Source: Herminiimonas sp.
GTDB taxonomy: Bacteria > Pseudomonadota > Gammaproteobacteria > Burkholderiales > Burkholderiaceae_D
DNA: 64,000 nucleotides
Reading direction: 5' to 3'
Assembly: GCA_028292265.1 (NCBI GenBank)
Contig: JAQGMR010000001.1
Location: 102,275-166,274, forward strand
Part shown: positions 24,988 through 35,200 of the stretch, in pieces
Position numbering within the stretch: the stretch's first letter is position 1
Layout of the letters: each line of letters starts with the position of its first letter
Made by a program: the position numbers and the translations under genes
Notes under the pieces: generated by a model
Told to the model about the DNA's origin: nothing
The model's database searches: none
The model's input: the letters and a program-made list of their open reading frames with translations, nothing else

Positions 24988-26115
24988 GTGCCAGGTCTAT
25001 TACCCAACGTCGATCCCGACGGTCTTCTCGAATACTCTGTCGTCTACACTGACCGAGCGATCAATCATATGTCGCAACGCTTTCAGGGCGTGATGCGGGA
25101 CATCTCCAAAACTTTGAAAGAGGTGTACAACGCCCGCTCCGCCATTGTGATGCCTGGCAGCGGCACGTTTGGCATGGAGGCGGTGGCACGGCAATTTGCC
25201 ACCAAAAGGCAATGCCTGGTGATCCGCAATGGATGGTTCAGCTATCGCTGGAGCCAGATCCTGGACGCAGGAAGTATCCCTGAAGCGACCACCGTGCTCA
25301 AGGCGCGTCCTGTTGAAGAATCCAGCCAGGCAGCCTATGCGCCGCCTCCCGTCGATGAAGTTGTCGCGGCCATCAGAACCACCAAACCTGCCGTGGTGTT
25401 TGCACCGCATGTGGAAACGGGTTCCGGCATCATGCTTCCCGACGACTACATCAGAAAAGTCGCCGATGCCGTGCATGCGGTGGGAGGCTTGTTCGTGCTG
25501 GACTGCATCGCCTCCGGCACCATGTGGGTCGACATGCAAGCCACCGGTGTCGACATCCTGATCAGCGCGCCGCAAAAGGGCTGGAGTGCCTCCGCAGGCT
25601 GCGCATTTGTGATGCTGAGCCCGCTGGCACGTGAAAGAATCGAGTCGACGCAGAGCACCAGCTTCGCTTCCGATTTGCGCAAGTGGTTGCAGATCATGGA
25701 GTCGTACGAGCAGGGCACAGTCGCCTATCACACCACCATGCCCACCGACGCACTGGCCGTCTTGCGGGACGTCATGCAGGAGACTGCCGAATACGGCTTC
25801 GACAAGGTTCGTGCCGAGCAGCAGGAACTGGGCAGCAAGGTGCGCGCGCTGCTTGTCGCAAGAGGATTCAAGAGCGTCGCTGCAGAAGGCTTCCAGGCGC
25901 CGGGCGTCGTGGTCAGTTATACGACTGACGACGGCATTCAGTCGACCAAAAAGTTCGCCCAGGCAGGTGTGCAGGCCGCGGCGGGTGTGCCATTGCAATG
26001 CGATGAAGCGCCCGGCTTCAAGACTTTCCGGCTCGGGCTGTTTGGGCTGGACAAGCTGCACAACATCGATCGTACCGTGGCGAACCTCGCGAAGGCACTG
26101 GATTCGATGTCGTAG
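24988..26115 (+). CDS. Class V aminotransferase, alanine/serine-glyoxylate type
   Basis: A 375-residue PLP enzyme of the AGXT/serine-glyoxylate aminotransferase group. The Schiff-base lysine is K197 in 'ISAPQKGWSASAGCAF'; other family marks are 'VMPGSGTFGMEAV', 'VLDCIASGTMWVDMQ' and 'YHTTMPTDALAVLRD'. The start is a GTG with GGAG ten bases upstream; no in-frame ATG is near. The likely reaction is transfer of an amino group between alanine or serine and glyoxylate or pyruvate, giving glycine or hydroxypyruvate. Its placement behind the formyl-hydrolase/ACT gene suggests a shared role in glycine/serine/one-carbon balance, which is inferred. Confidence 0.87.
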   Translation: MPGLLPNVDPDGLLEYSVVYTDRAINHMSQRFQGVMRDISKTLKEVYNARSAIVMPGSGTFGMEAVARQFATKRQCLVIRNGWFSYRWSQILDAGSIPEATTVLKARPVEESSQAAYAPPPVDEVVAAIRTTKPAVVFAPHVETGSGIMLPDDYIRKVADAVHAVGGLFVLDCIASGTMWVDMQATGVDILISAPQKGWSASAGCAFVMLSPLARERIESTQSTSFASDLRKWLQIMESYEQGTVAYHTTMPTDALAVLRDVMQETAEYGFDKVRAEQQELGSKVRALLVARGFKSVAAEGFQAPGVVVSYTTDDGIQSTKKFAQAGVQAAAGVPLQCDEAPGFKTFRLGLFGLDKLHNIDRTVANLAKALDSMS

Positions 26116-26310
26116 AGGTGCACGCGCCATGGAGTTCGGGATCCAGCGCATCTGACAGGTTTTCAGTCCAGTCAGATGCCGGGATCGCCGTCCATGCTCG
26201 TAGATGTGGCGGGACCCTACCGCCAGTAAGCGCTGATCCGAGCCGTGCTAATAAGCCCCGCTGGTACGCCAGCTGATAAGCCGTGCTATCAAGCGTTGTC
26301 GCCAAGCTTG
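26116..26310. repeat. Degenerate short repeats between convergent genes
   Basis: Between the aminotransferase and the minus-strand hydrolase gene, variants of GCCGTGCTAATAAGC recur: about 26241, 26278 (GCCGTGCTATCAAGC) and 26318 (GCCGTGCTGATGAAG, already inside the hydrolase gene), with a related GCTGATAAGC at 26270. Copies are imperfect and spacing is irregular. Confidence 0.35.
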
Positions 26311-27363
26311 CTACTGCGCCGTGCTGATGAAGTCGTGAATCTCACCGAAAAACTGCAGGCGCGGTTTTTCGAAAAGGACGAAGTGGGTCGCGTTCTTGAT
26401 CATGACAAGCTTTTTGACAGGCGCGTTCGTCAGGTCGCGCATTAGCAGTTCGCGGTCCTCAGGAAAAGACCAGGTGTCAAACTCGCCGGCAATGACCAGA
26501 GTCGGAACGTAGATTGACGAGGCGTTCCAGATGCGCCGGCCGGTTGCCTGCATGAAGCTGTCTTCCAACACGCCGTTGGGAGCACGCAGACTTGCCGGGC
26601 TGCGGCTCTCGCTGGTCGGGTCGGTCTTCAGGGCCTCCAGTGCGAAGGCATCCCGCACGCCTTCTTCGCGGAATGTGTTCTTGTCCGCTACCGGAATTTC
26701 ACCGTCCCACCTACCATCATTGGCGGCCTTGGAGCCAAGCCGATAGGCGCCTAGCGCATAATTGAATTCATTAGGCTTGCGCTTGTCCTGGCTGCCACTG
26801 CCGGCGCCGAGGTTGGTGTGCTGCGCATAGGCGTAGGCCGGTGCATACATCACCAGTTTTTTCACTTTTTCACTGTTCAGTGACGTGTAGTAGCCGGCCG
26901 TCGTCGCGCCCCATGACCATCCGATCAGCGTCACCTTGTTGATGCCGTGGCGCTTGCGTATGTGGTCCACGACCGCACCAATATCCCGGACGGCAAGGAA
27001 GGAGCGCGTGACGGGCTTGTTGGACGCCGCCGGCTGATCCATTGCCTTTTCCCGCGTCGAGAAGCCGTAATTGCGCTTGTCGAACATATAGACGATATAG
27101 CCCTTGTCGACCATCCAGTCAGCCCAGGAATAATCCTTGTATTGGAGATCGAAGTCGGGAGTTGAAGGATAGGTGGCGCCGTGGACAAACAGTACGACAT
27201 TGTCGTCCGTAGCGCGGACCGTCCGCTCCGGCTGTTTGCTTCTTACGAAAAGCTTGATGCCCGGATCAAGCGCATCAATGTATTCGTCTTGCTTGACCGG
27301 GGCGGCAATCACGTTTGTTACCGCCAGCAGGAGGAACAGGGCAAGTAGTCGACGTGCTTTCAT
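26311..27363 (-). CDS. Exported alpha/beta hydrolase
   Basis: A 350-residue alpha/beta hydrolase with a signal peptide (MKARRLLALFLLLAVTNVIA). The oxyanion-hole strand is 'VVLFVHGATYPSTPDFD', the nucleophile elbow is GWSWGA, the acid is probably in 'VIAGEFDTWSFPED', and the catalytic His is in 'NATHFVLFE'. The overall shape suggests a periplasmic esterase or peptidase-like hydrolase, substrate unknown. It lies 40 bp behind the MetX-like gene on the same strand, so both exported hydrolases are probably cotranscribed and may act on the same compound. Confidence 0.85.
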   Translation of the reverse strand: MKARRLLALFLLLAVTNVIAAPVKQDEYIDALDPGIKLFVRSKQPERTVRATDDNVVLFVHGATYPSTPDFDLQYKDYSWADWMVDKGYIVYMFDKRNYGFSTREKAMDQPAASNKPVTRSFLAVRDIGAVVDHIRKRHGINKVTLIGWSWGATTAGYYTSLNSEKVKKLVMYAPAYAYAQHTNLGAGSGSQDKRKPNEFNYALGAYRLGSKAANDGRWDGEIPVADKNTFREEGVRDAFALEALKTDPTSESRSPASLRAPNGVLEDSFMQATGRRIWNASSIYVPTLVIAGEFDTWSFPEDRELLMRDLTNAPVKKLVMIKNATHFVLFEKPRLQFFGEIHDFISTAQ

Positions 27364-27403
27364 GTGGGTCTCCTTCGAATTTTGTTATTAGGGACGAGGA
27401 CGA

Positions 27404-28510
27404 CTATTGTTGTGAGCGCCTGCGGGCCATGCCATCCAGGAATGCGCCGATTTCGCGGTTTTGCATTTCGTTTTCCGGCGCGCTGATGCCAGCACCGGAA
27501 ACATGACCCATCGGACGTTGTGAATTGATTGCCACGTAGCGCACGTCGGGCATGTAGTGTGCGACTTCCATTGCCTCGTATTCGGGATTGAGCAGATCGC
27601 CGGTGCCGGCGAGGATCAGGGTCTTGGCCTTGATCGACTTCAGGGCGCGGTGATAATCGCCATTCATGCCCGGCGTCGTGCCAAGGTTATGTTGATCGTA
27701 TGCCCAGCTTTGGTAGATCCAGTCGGTCGCGTCCATGCGCTTCCAGCCGCTGTCCTGAACGCCCTTCAGGTAGCCGATTGCATCTTGCGAATTTGGATGG
27801 AGCGCCTCCTGATATCCCGGCGTGCGTGTGATGACGCCAGAAAGCCATCCGGCCCACAGACGCATGCCTTGCTCCGGCGCTGCGTCGGCGGCGTAGTTCC
27901 CTCCCGCCCAGCGCGGATCGGCCATGATGCTTTGCCTGAGCATTTCAAGAACGCCCGTGGTCCAGGCAGGCGTGCGCCCGAGCGGGATGATCGGTACCGC
28001 GCTCTGGGTCATGTCGGGATAGCTGAGCTCCCACTGCAATGCCTGCATACCACCCATCGAAGCGCCCACCACCGTCACCAGCTGTTTGATGCCGAACTTC
28101 TCGGTAATCAGGCGCTGCTGGGAGGTCACCATGTCGCGAATATTAAATCGTGGGAACTGCATGCGCGGTTGCGCCTTGCTGTTCGATGGCGAGGTAGTGA
28201 GGCCGTTGCCGATTGCGTCGGTACAGACGATGAAATACTTCGCTGGGTCCAATGCGCGACCAGGGCCAATCAGGTAGTCAAGGCGGTGATGATTTCCACC
28301 GATTGCGGTCACCATCAGAATGGCGTTGGACTTGTCCGCGTTCAGCGTGCCATGCGTGACATAGGAGATTGAAAAATCCTTGATCGCCTCGCCGCTTTCC
28401 AGCTTAAGGTCGCCGAGACGGTAAGTCTGGTGCGGTGGATCCGTTGGCCCATGTGCCGATGCAGCGAATGAACATGCGAAAAGTACGGTTGCTGCAGCGG
28501 TTTTGAACAT
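27404..28510 (-). CDS. Exported MetX-like alpha/beta hydrolase
   Basis: A 368-residue protein of the homoserine O-acetyltransferase (MetX) fold. The nucleophile elbow is 'VVGASMGGMQALQW', the early motif is 'MVTAIGGNHHRLDYLIGPGR' and 'IVCTDAIGNGLTTSPSNS', the acid lies near 'LAGTGDLLNPE', and the His is in 'RPMGHVSGAG'. Unlike true MetX it carries a signal peptide (MFKTAAATVLFACSFAASA), so it should work in the periplasm where acetyl-CoA is absent; hydrolysis is therefore likelier than acetyl transfer. A cytosolic paralogue is encoded at 38379-39440. Confidence 0.85.
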   Translation of the reverse strand: MFKTAAATVLFACSFAASAHGPTDPPHQTYRLGDLKLESGEAIKDFSISYVTHGTLNADKSNAILMVTAIGGNHHRLDYLIGPGRALDPAKYFIVCTDAIGNGLTTSPSNSKAQPRMQFPRFNIRDMVTSQQRLITEKFGIKQLVTVVGASMGGMQALQWELSYPDMTQSAVPIIPLGRTPAWTTGVLEMLRQSIMADPRWAGGNYAADAAPEQGMRLWAGWLSGVITRTPGYQEALHPNSQDAIGYLKGVQDSGWKRMDATDWIYQSWAYDQHNLGTTPGMNGDYHRALKSIKAKTLILAGTGDLLNPEYEAMEVAHYMPDVRYVAINSQRPMGHVSGAGISAPENEMQNREIGAFLDGMARRRSQQ

Positions 28511-28935
28511 GTGGATCCTGGTGTGAAAAAAGATTGATCAACCGGCGCTCAACTCGATTGAGCCCAAGGCCAAGCTGGACCCCGGCAACTCTTTCGAGCG
28601 TTCATGAGGATTGGCATCAGCCGCTAAACCGTGAGACCGGACGAGGGCCAGGACAGAGAACCGCCGGGCAGCACGTGTCGAGGATGTTGCCAATATGGAA
28701 TGTACCGCTCTTCACGATTAAAGAAAAGCGGACTCGGTGCTGCGCCGCGGCAACGCTTTGCTCTGCCGGCTAGCCAAAAGTGCGGCCACCAATCCAATGC
28801 CCGGCGCCGCATTTCCGCTACCGCACAACCGTTCGAGTAACAAAAGCGGCCGCCCGTCGGCTTGTGATTGCCCTTCGGGAAACTTCTCGTAGACTGCAAC
28901 TGTTTCCAGAAAGAAATTGTTGGAGCCGAACAGTT
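28511..28935. other. 425-bp divergent intergenic region before the pilus cluster
   Basis: The region separates the MetX-like gene from pilE. I found no supported coding frame. No clear sigma-54 (-24/-12) site was found; the only firm signal is TTGGAG, about ten bases before the pilE ATG. Confidence 0.4.
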
Positions 28936-29415
28936 ATGAACGTCCGAAGCAAGCGACTCGTTATGGACAAGTCCCAAAGCGGATTCACTCTGGTGGAGCT
29001 AATGGTCACGGTCGCCATAATCGGCATACTGGCGGCCATCGGCTACCCGTCCTACACCCGCTATATCGTCAAGGCCAATCGATCGGCCGCTGAAAGCTAC
29101 ATGCTCGGCGTCGCGAGCCAGGAAGAGCGATTCATCCTGGACGCAAGGACGTATTTTTGCACTGTCGCGGGAGGCTGTACCAACGTGTTGACCGCCACTA
29201 CGGGCTTCACCGTCCCCACGGAAGTCAGCAAAAACTACAGCGTTTCGGTGGCTGCCCCGGACACCACGACCACTGCCCCGACTTACACCATCACTGCCAC
29301 GCCCGTTGGTGGTCAGCTATCCCGCGACACTGAATGCAAGAATCTGACGCTTGACCAGACCGGCGCCAAGGGCATCAACGGCGGCACAAGCAGTATCGTA
29401 TCGAGTTGCTGGTGA
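28936..29415 (+). CDS. pilE: Type IV pilin PilE-like protein
   Basis: A 159-residue type IV pilin. A basic leader MNVRSKRLVMDKSQSG is followed by the processed N terminus FTLVELMVTVAIIGILAAIG, with the PilD-cleavage Gly and the Glu at position +5. The C-terminal part has a disulfide-prone pair ('RDTECKNLTLDQTG' and the final 'SSCW'), as in PilE-like minor pilins of pseudomonads. The start at 28936 is supported by GGAG upstream; ATG at 28963 is an alternative. It heads a six-gene pilus cluster. Its position at the 5' end is unusual because pilE often closes the fimT-pilVWXY1 operon. Confidence 0.9.
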   Translation: MNVRSKRLVMDKSQSGFTLVELMVTVAIIGILAAIGYPSYTRYIVKANRSAAESYMLGVASQEERFILDARTYFCTVAGGCTNVLTATTGFTVPTEVSKNYSVSVAAPDTTTTAPTYTITATPVGGQLSRDTECKNLTLDQTGAKGINGGTSSIVSSCW

Positions 29416-29423
29416 ACTTAATT

Positions 29424-29915
29424 ATGGATACCAGAGCAAAACTCGAATCAGTGCACACCACGGGTATCCGGCCGGGCGCCACGTCCGGTTTCACCCTGGT
29501 TGAATTGATGGTCACCGTATCAATCTCCGCCATTCTGTTAGCTATCGGCGTTCCCTCCTTCAACAGCTTTATTGTGAGTCAGCGAGTGAGTGCGGCAGCG
29601 TCGGACGTGTCGACCATGCTCACTTTCGCGCGGAGCGAAGCGATCAAGCGCAATGGCAACGTGATTGTCACGCAAAAAAGCGGTGGATGGCAAAACGGCT
29701 GGACGACGCAGTCAAGCGGCAACACCGTCGGTCAGCAGGAAGCATTCAGCAATCTGGCGATCGCCAATTCCACATCCGCGCTCACCTATAACAACACGGG
29801 TCGCATTGCGGGGTCGGGAACCGTCACATTCCAGATTACCGGCGGCACGAACATCCGATGCGTTACGGTTGATCTGAGCGGCATGCCGAAATCGAAAAAC
29901 GGAAGCTGCCCATGA
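29424..29915 (+). CDS. fimT: Minor pseudopilin FimT/GspH
   Basis: A 163-residue pseudopilin. The leader ends in GATSG and the mature start is FTLVELMVTVSISAILLAIG, with Glu at +5. The body follows the GspH/FimT pattern ('DVSTMLTFARSEAIKRNGNV', 'YNNTGRIAGSGTVTFQ', a late Cys pair 'IRCVTVDLSGMPKSKNGSC'). FimT primes pilus assembly and in some bacteria contributes to DNA uptake. It begins eight bases behind pilE, and its stop overlaps the pilV start. Confidence 0.9.
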   Translation: MDTRAKLESVHTTGIRPGATSGFTLVELMVTVSISAILLAIGVPSFNSFIVSQRVSAAASDVSTMLTFARSEAIKRNGNVIVTQKSGGWQNGWTTQSSGNTVGQQEAFSNLAIANSTSALTYNNTGRIAGSGTVTFQITGGTNIRCVTVDLSGMPKSKNGSCP

Positions 29916-30508
29916 CGCCGGCCAACCGACACACTGGCGAGTCCGGCTTCGGCATGATCGAGGTATTGGTAACGCTGCTTATCTTGCTGGTCGGCCTGCT
30001 AGGCATGGCTGGCCTCATGGTGCAAAGCCAGCGCTCCGAGATGGAGTCGTACCAGCGAGTGCAGGCGCTAGTCCTGCTGCAGGACATTGTGGGGCGCATC
30101 AAGGCAAACCGAAAAGCCGCGCCATGCTACGCGATCAGCGATACAACACTCGGAACACCGTATATGGGGAATGGGGCCGCTGCAACGCTAGCTTGCACCG
30201 CCGCCATCGCAACCGGAAGCACCGCGACCGAGCAATCACGCGCCCTCCAGGACCTGTCCGACTGGAGCGCCTTGCTGCAGGGGGCTGCGGAGACAAGCAG
30301 CGGCAATAACGTTGGATCGATGATTGGGGCCCGTGGTTGTGTGAGCTACGATCCGGCCTCCTTGACCTACCTTGTCACCATTGCATGGCAGGGAATGGGC
30401 ACTACCGCCATACCGTCCGCCGGGGTGAATTGCGGCAAGAATCTGTATGGCAGCGAAACGCAACGCCGTGTGGTCAGCATGACCTTCAAGATCGCCACTT
30501 TAAGCTGA
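29912..30508 (+). CDS. pilV: Minor pilin PilV
   Basis: A 198-residue minor pilin whose ATG overlaps the fimT stop (ATGA). The prepilin segment is GESGFGMIEVLVTLLILLVG, with Phe-Gly after the cleavage Gly and Glu close to +5, then a long N-terminal helix and 'DIVGRIKANRKAAPCYAI'. PilV with PilW, PilX and PilY1 forms the initiation complex/tip of type IVa pili. Cysteines at about residues 70 and 90 and two late ones could form disulfides. Spacing and order match the standard cluster. Confidence 0.9.
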   Translation: MTPANRHTGESGFGMIEVLVTLLILLVGLLGMAGLMVQSQRSEMESYQRVQALVLLQDIVGRIKANRKAAPCYAISDTTLGTPYMGNGAAATLACTAAIATGSTATEQSRALQDLSDWSALLQGAAETSSGNNVGSMIGARGCVSYDPASLTYLVTIAWQGMGTTAIPSAGVNCGKNLYGSETQRRVVSMTFKIATLS

Positions 30509-30513
30509 GCGCT

Positions 30514-31641
30514 ATGGCAACCCTTCCCGCATTCTCTCCCGACTTGCCGCGAACTGGTCGTCGATCCATCCCGCGGCAACGCGGGCTGTCGTTGATCGAG
30601 TTGATGATCTCGATTGCTATCGGCCTGATTCTTCTGGCCGGCGTTACCGCACTCATCGTTCAACAGAGCAGCGCCCGTACTGAACTGGACAAAGCCAGCC
30701 GGCAAATAGAGAACGGCCGCTACGCCACCCAAGTTCTGCGCGAGGCGATCGAGCATGCCGGCTACTACGGCGAATTTTCAAGTTTGCCTGCGGCGCCAGC
30801 GGCGATGCCCGATGCGTGCGCGACCAGTATCGCCAATCTCGATGCCGGCATGCCACTGCACCTCCAGGGATTTGACTCTCCGGCGACCGTGCCAGCGCCG
30901 CTGTCGACCTGCCTCGCCAACGCGAATCACGTTCCAGGAACAGATGTACTTGTAGTTCGCAGAGCCGACACCGGTACAACGCCCGCAGCAAGTGCCGTAG
31001 CAAATCAGGTTTACCTGCAAACGACCCAGGCGGCGCAGATTCCGCCGGTCACGCAGACCGGCTATGTGATAGGGACGACCGCAACCTCACCGAGTGTTTT
31101 TACGATGTTGCAAAAGGACGGCGCCACGCTCGCGGACCTGCGCAAATATCACGTTGAAATCTATTTTGTCAGTCCGTGCAGTTCGCCAAGCGGCGCCGGC
31201 ACGCCGGCCACGTGCACCAGCACCGATGACAACGGCAGACCGATTCCCACATTGAAACGCCTCGAACTGATAAACGGAGCGGCGGGTCCCGCGTTCAATC
31301 TGCTCCCACTGGTGGAGGGTATCGAAAACCTGCAATTTGACTACGGCCTCGACACCGATGGCGATGGCTCGCCAGACAGCTATACGACCGGCACCCATTC
31401 GGCTGGCAGCACGGCCATGGCGGCGGCCGACTGGGCAAACGTCATGGCGGTCCGCATCAATATTCTGGCGCGCAGCAACGATCCAACTCCGGGATATAAC
31501 GATACCAAGAGCTACACCTTGAGTGGTCCAGGCACGCTGGACGGGGTTGCAGCGGCGGTGTCTCCGGCCCCGACTTACCGGCACCACGTTTTTAGTGAAG
31601 TGGTGCGAGCGATTAACGCAAGTGGGCGAAGAGAGCAATGA
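30514..31641 (+). CDS. pilW: Minor pilin PilW
   Basis: A 375-residue pilin-like protein. The basic leader RTGRRSIPRQRG precedes LSLIELMISIAIGLILLAGV, with Glu in the conserved position. The globular part has 'ENGRYATQVLREAIEHAGYY', typical for PilW, and 'GIENLQFDYGLDTDGDGSPD' with an acidic calcium-like loop near residue 275. The frame is open well upstream inside pilV, but the ATG at 30514, five bases behind the pilV stop, gives the expected leader length. It ends in an overlap with pilX. Confidence 0.9.
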   Translation: MATLPAFSPDLPRTGRRSIPRQRGLSLIELMISIAIGLILLAGVTALIVQQSSARTELDKASRQIENGRYATQVLREAIEHAGYYGEFSSLPAAPAAMPDACATSIANLDAGMPLHLQGFDSPATVPAPLSTCLANANHVPGTDVLVVRRADTGTTPAASAVANQVYLQTTQAAQIPPVTQTGYVIGTTATSPSVFTMLQKDGATLADLRKYHVEIYFVSPCSSPSGAGTPATCTSTDDNGRPIPTLKRLELINGAAGPAFNLLPLVEGIENLQFDYGLDTDGDGSPDSYTTGTHSAGSTAMAAADWANVMAVRINILARSNDPTPGYNDTKSYTLSGPGTLDGVAAAVSPAPTYRHHVFSEVVRAINASGRREQ

Positions 31642-32174
31642 ACCGACATTCAAAAGAGCGTGGTGCAACGCTGGTCGTCGGCTTGATCATGCTGGTGGTT
31701 TTGACCTTGCTGGTTTTGTCCGGAATCCGGTCCAGCAATGTGAATCTGCGGGTAGCGGGTAATATGCAAAAGCAGGCGGAGAGCTCCGCAGCGGCGCAAC
31801 AGGCGATTGAGGAGGTCATCAGCAATGACTTCACGGCCGACCTGGCTGCCGTCCCTACCCCGATTGCCGTGGACGTGAATAACGATGGTGTCGCGGACTA
31901 TACCGTTACGCCGAGTGCAAGCTGCCTGTCCGCCGCGCCCGTGAAGATGAGCGACCTCGATGTGGCATCGACCGCCGACAAATTCTGCTTCCAGAGCCTC
32001 GCCAGCGCCAACAGCGGCATCATCGGCGGTTCAGCGCCAGCCACCGGAAACTCCGTGTGCAACCAGACGCAATGGGACGTTGCGGCGACTGCGCAAGATC
32101 CCGTCAGCGGCGCCACAACAGAAGTGCATCAAGGGATATCGATGCGAGTCGGCATCAATATCACCTGTCCGTAA
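31638..32174 (+). CDS. pilX: Minor pilin PilX
   Basis: A 178-residue PilX-type protein; its ATG overlaps the pilW stop (ATGA). It starts MNRHSKERGATLVVGLIMLV, has the long hydrophobic helix 'LTLLVLSGIRSSNVNLRVAG' (shown in part) and 'NMQKQAESSAAAQQAIEEVI', characteristic of PilX N domains. Four cysteines sit in the C-terminal half. It lacks the usual Glu at +5, a feature shared by many PilX proteins. It should sit at the pilus tip with PilV, PilW and PilY1. Confidence 0.9.
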   Translation: MNRHSKERGATLVVGLIMLVVLTLLVLSGIRSSNVNLRVAGNMQKQAESSAAAQQAIEEVISNDFTADLAAVPTPIAVDVNNDGVADYTVTPSASCLSAAPVKMSDLDVASTADKFCFQSLASANSGIIGGSAPATGNSVCNQTQWDVAATAQDPVSGATTEVHQGISMRVGINITCP

Positions 32175-32245
32175 TCCGTGACTCGCGGGTGCCGCATCAG
32201 GCTCCGCTTCCGTTCCACATTTCATTGACTCTACGGAGCCTGGCC

Positions 32246-35200
32246 ATGACGTTCCGCCAACTAGCCGCACTCGTTTTTACGACAATGTCGTTCCTGGCAG
32301 GCGCCATGTCGGCACACGCGGAAGACATTGACCTTTACACCGGCGGTGTGGTGGACGGCGGACGACCCAACGTTATCTTCATTCTCGACAACTCGGCCAA
32401 CTGGAGCGCCAATAACGGCGCGGCAAATTGCACGTATGACGATGGTGGTGCAGCGCCTTCCAGCCAGGGCAAAAAGATGGGCATTGAACAGTGTGCGCTG
32501 AATAATGCGATATATGCCTTGCAGCCGGCCCTCGTGAATGGCGTTGAACAAGCCTCCAAATACAATATCGGATTCATGTTTTTCAATGAGGGTTCTATAA
32601 CCGGTGGCTATCCGCGCAAGGCCCTGCTCGAACTGAATCGCACGAATGCAGCAGCCCTCCTTACGATGATCAAGGGCCTTGGCATCAATTCGGACAAGAC
32701 GAACAATGCCTCGTTCGCGCAGACCATGCATGAAGCCTATCTTTACTTCAAGGGCGCTGCGCCATACCTCGGTAAAGCCGGCACAAAATATGATGCCGCC
32801 GCCTTCTCGGGAACGCGTTATGTACTGCCCGTTTCAAACCCGTGCCAGAAGAACTTCCTGATCATTATTACCAATGGCGACCCGGACTTCAGCACGGCCG
32901 GCACGGATGCCACGCTGCTGAGCGGCGATGGCGGCAGCACCACGACTATCGTTTATCCCACCTCGTTCGTCGGCGCCAACGCGCAAAAGAGCATGGCCGA
33001 TGAATACGCCCGCTTCCTCTATGGCACGGATCTGAGCACCTCTGGCAGCAGCCAGAACATTGTGACCCACACAATCGCCGTGACCGGCGCGGCAAGTGAC
33101 GGCAACTACCCGAACTTCTGGGCCGGCGTGTCACGCGCTGGCGGCGGCAAGGCATATACCGCGAGTGACGCCGCCACCATCAAGGCAAAGATCCTGGACC
33201 TTTTCAATGAAATCCAGTCCGTCAATAGCGTGTTTACGTCCTCCAGTCTGCCGGTCAGCGTTAACACGCAAGGCACTTACCTCAACCAGATCTTCATGGG
33301 CGTGTTTCGGCCTGATATCAACGACACACCGCGCTGGATGGGCAACCTGAAGCAGTATCAATTCTGCCTCGACACTTTAAACAAGTTGTATCTCGGCGAT
33401 GCCAACTGCCTCGACGCGGTGAGCTCGACCACGGGATTCCTCACCCCGCTCGCTTCCAGCTTCTGGAGCACGGCATCAACCTTTTGGAACTTCGGCACCT
33501 ATATGGCCGGCTCGGCTTCCGATGCACCCGACGGCAATATCGTCGAAAAGGGTGGAGCGGCCCAGAAGCAGCGCGGGCTTACCCCTGCGACCCGCACCCT
33601 TTACACCTGCCCGACCTCGGGCTGCGCCGCCGGGCTGCTGTCAACCTCGCCATTTAATACAACGACGATTTCGACAAGCTCAACGACGAATCAGACAAAC
33701 TTCGGCGTCGCCACTTCGACGGCCCTGACCAATCTGATCAACTGGATCCGTGGGCAAGACGTGCTTGACGAAAACGGAGATGGCTCGACCAGCGAAATGC
33801 GGGCATCGATTCATGGCGACGTGCTGCATTCCCGCCCAGTCGTGGTGAACTACGGCGGCACAACCGGCATCGTGGCGTTTTACGGTGCGAACGATGGCAT
33901 CTTCCGGGCCGTCAATGCAAGCCAGACCGGCACCAACGCCGGACAGGAATTGTGGGGCTTTGTCGCGCCAGAGTTCTATGGCAAATACCTCCGGCTTTAT
34001 AACAACAGCCCGGTTCTCAAGTTTCCGAATACCGTCGCCGGCATCCTGCCCGCGCCGCAGCCCAAGGATTACTTCTTTGACGGTCCGGTCGGCGTCTATC
34101 AGCAGCTTGACACTGCCGGCGCCACGACCAAGGTCATTTTGTACATCGGTATGCGTCGTGGAGGGCGGTTCATCTACGCTCTGGACGTGACGATACCAAC
34201 CGCGCCCAAATTCTTGTGGAAGAAAGGGTGCTCCACCAATGCGGCCGGCGTTACGACTTGCGACAGCGGCTTCGCGTCGATCGGCCAGACCTGGTCCACC
34301 CCGAAGGTGGCCAAGGTACGGGGAAATACGAATCCGATCGTGATTTTTGGCGGCGGCTACGATAACGTCGCCGAAGATGCGGAGCCGGCTGGCACGACGA
34401 CCATGGGAAATTCCGTGTACGTGCTCGACGCACTTCTCGGAACCGTCATCAAGACCTTCACCAGCGCCGCGATGACAAAAAGCATTCCTTCGGATATCAC
34501 GTTGATTGACCGCGATTTCGATGGCAATTACGACCGAGCCTATGCCACGGACATGGGCGGCAATGTGTGGCGCATGGACATCGATGACACGTCGCCGTCT
34601 AACTGGACCCTCAACAAGCTTGCCTCCTTAAGTACGGCAGGGAACCAGCGCAAGTTCTTCTTCCCCGCGGACGTCGTGCCGACGAGGAATTTTGACGCCG
34701 TGCTGATCGGTTCTGGTGACCGCGAGCATCCGCTTTCCGGCAGTGCAGCCAACCTGGTGCTGAACCGGTTCTACATGATCAAGGACCTGGATACCGGCAA
34801 AACGCCTTCTGCTTCCTACACCACGGTCAATGACAATGACGTCGATTCCTTGTCGGACCTGTTCAACGCGACGAGCACCGCCTATGACCAGACGAAGCGC
34901 GGCTGGTTTGTTAATCTTGCAGCTGGAGAGAAGGCAGTCAATGCGCCCACGACGATCGCAGGGTTCGTTCACTTTGGAACCAACAAGCCGAAGGCAAACG
35001 AAGTAGGCCAATGCACGAACCTGGGTGTGGCACAGGGCTACACCGTAGATTTCTTGCAGGGGAAACCGAATCGTCCAGTCAACTTCGTGGGTGGCGGGTT
35101 GCCACCGTCGCCAGTCGCCGGCCTGGTGAGCATTACCACTAATGGGACAACAAAAAAAGTGCCCTTCATTATTGGCGGCGGGGACGACGGTTCGGGCACT

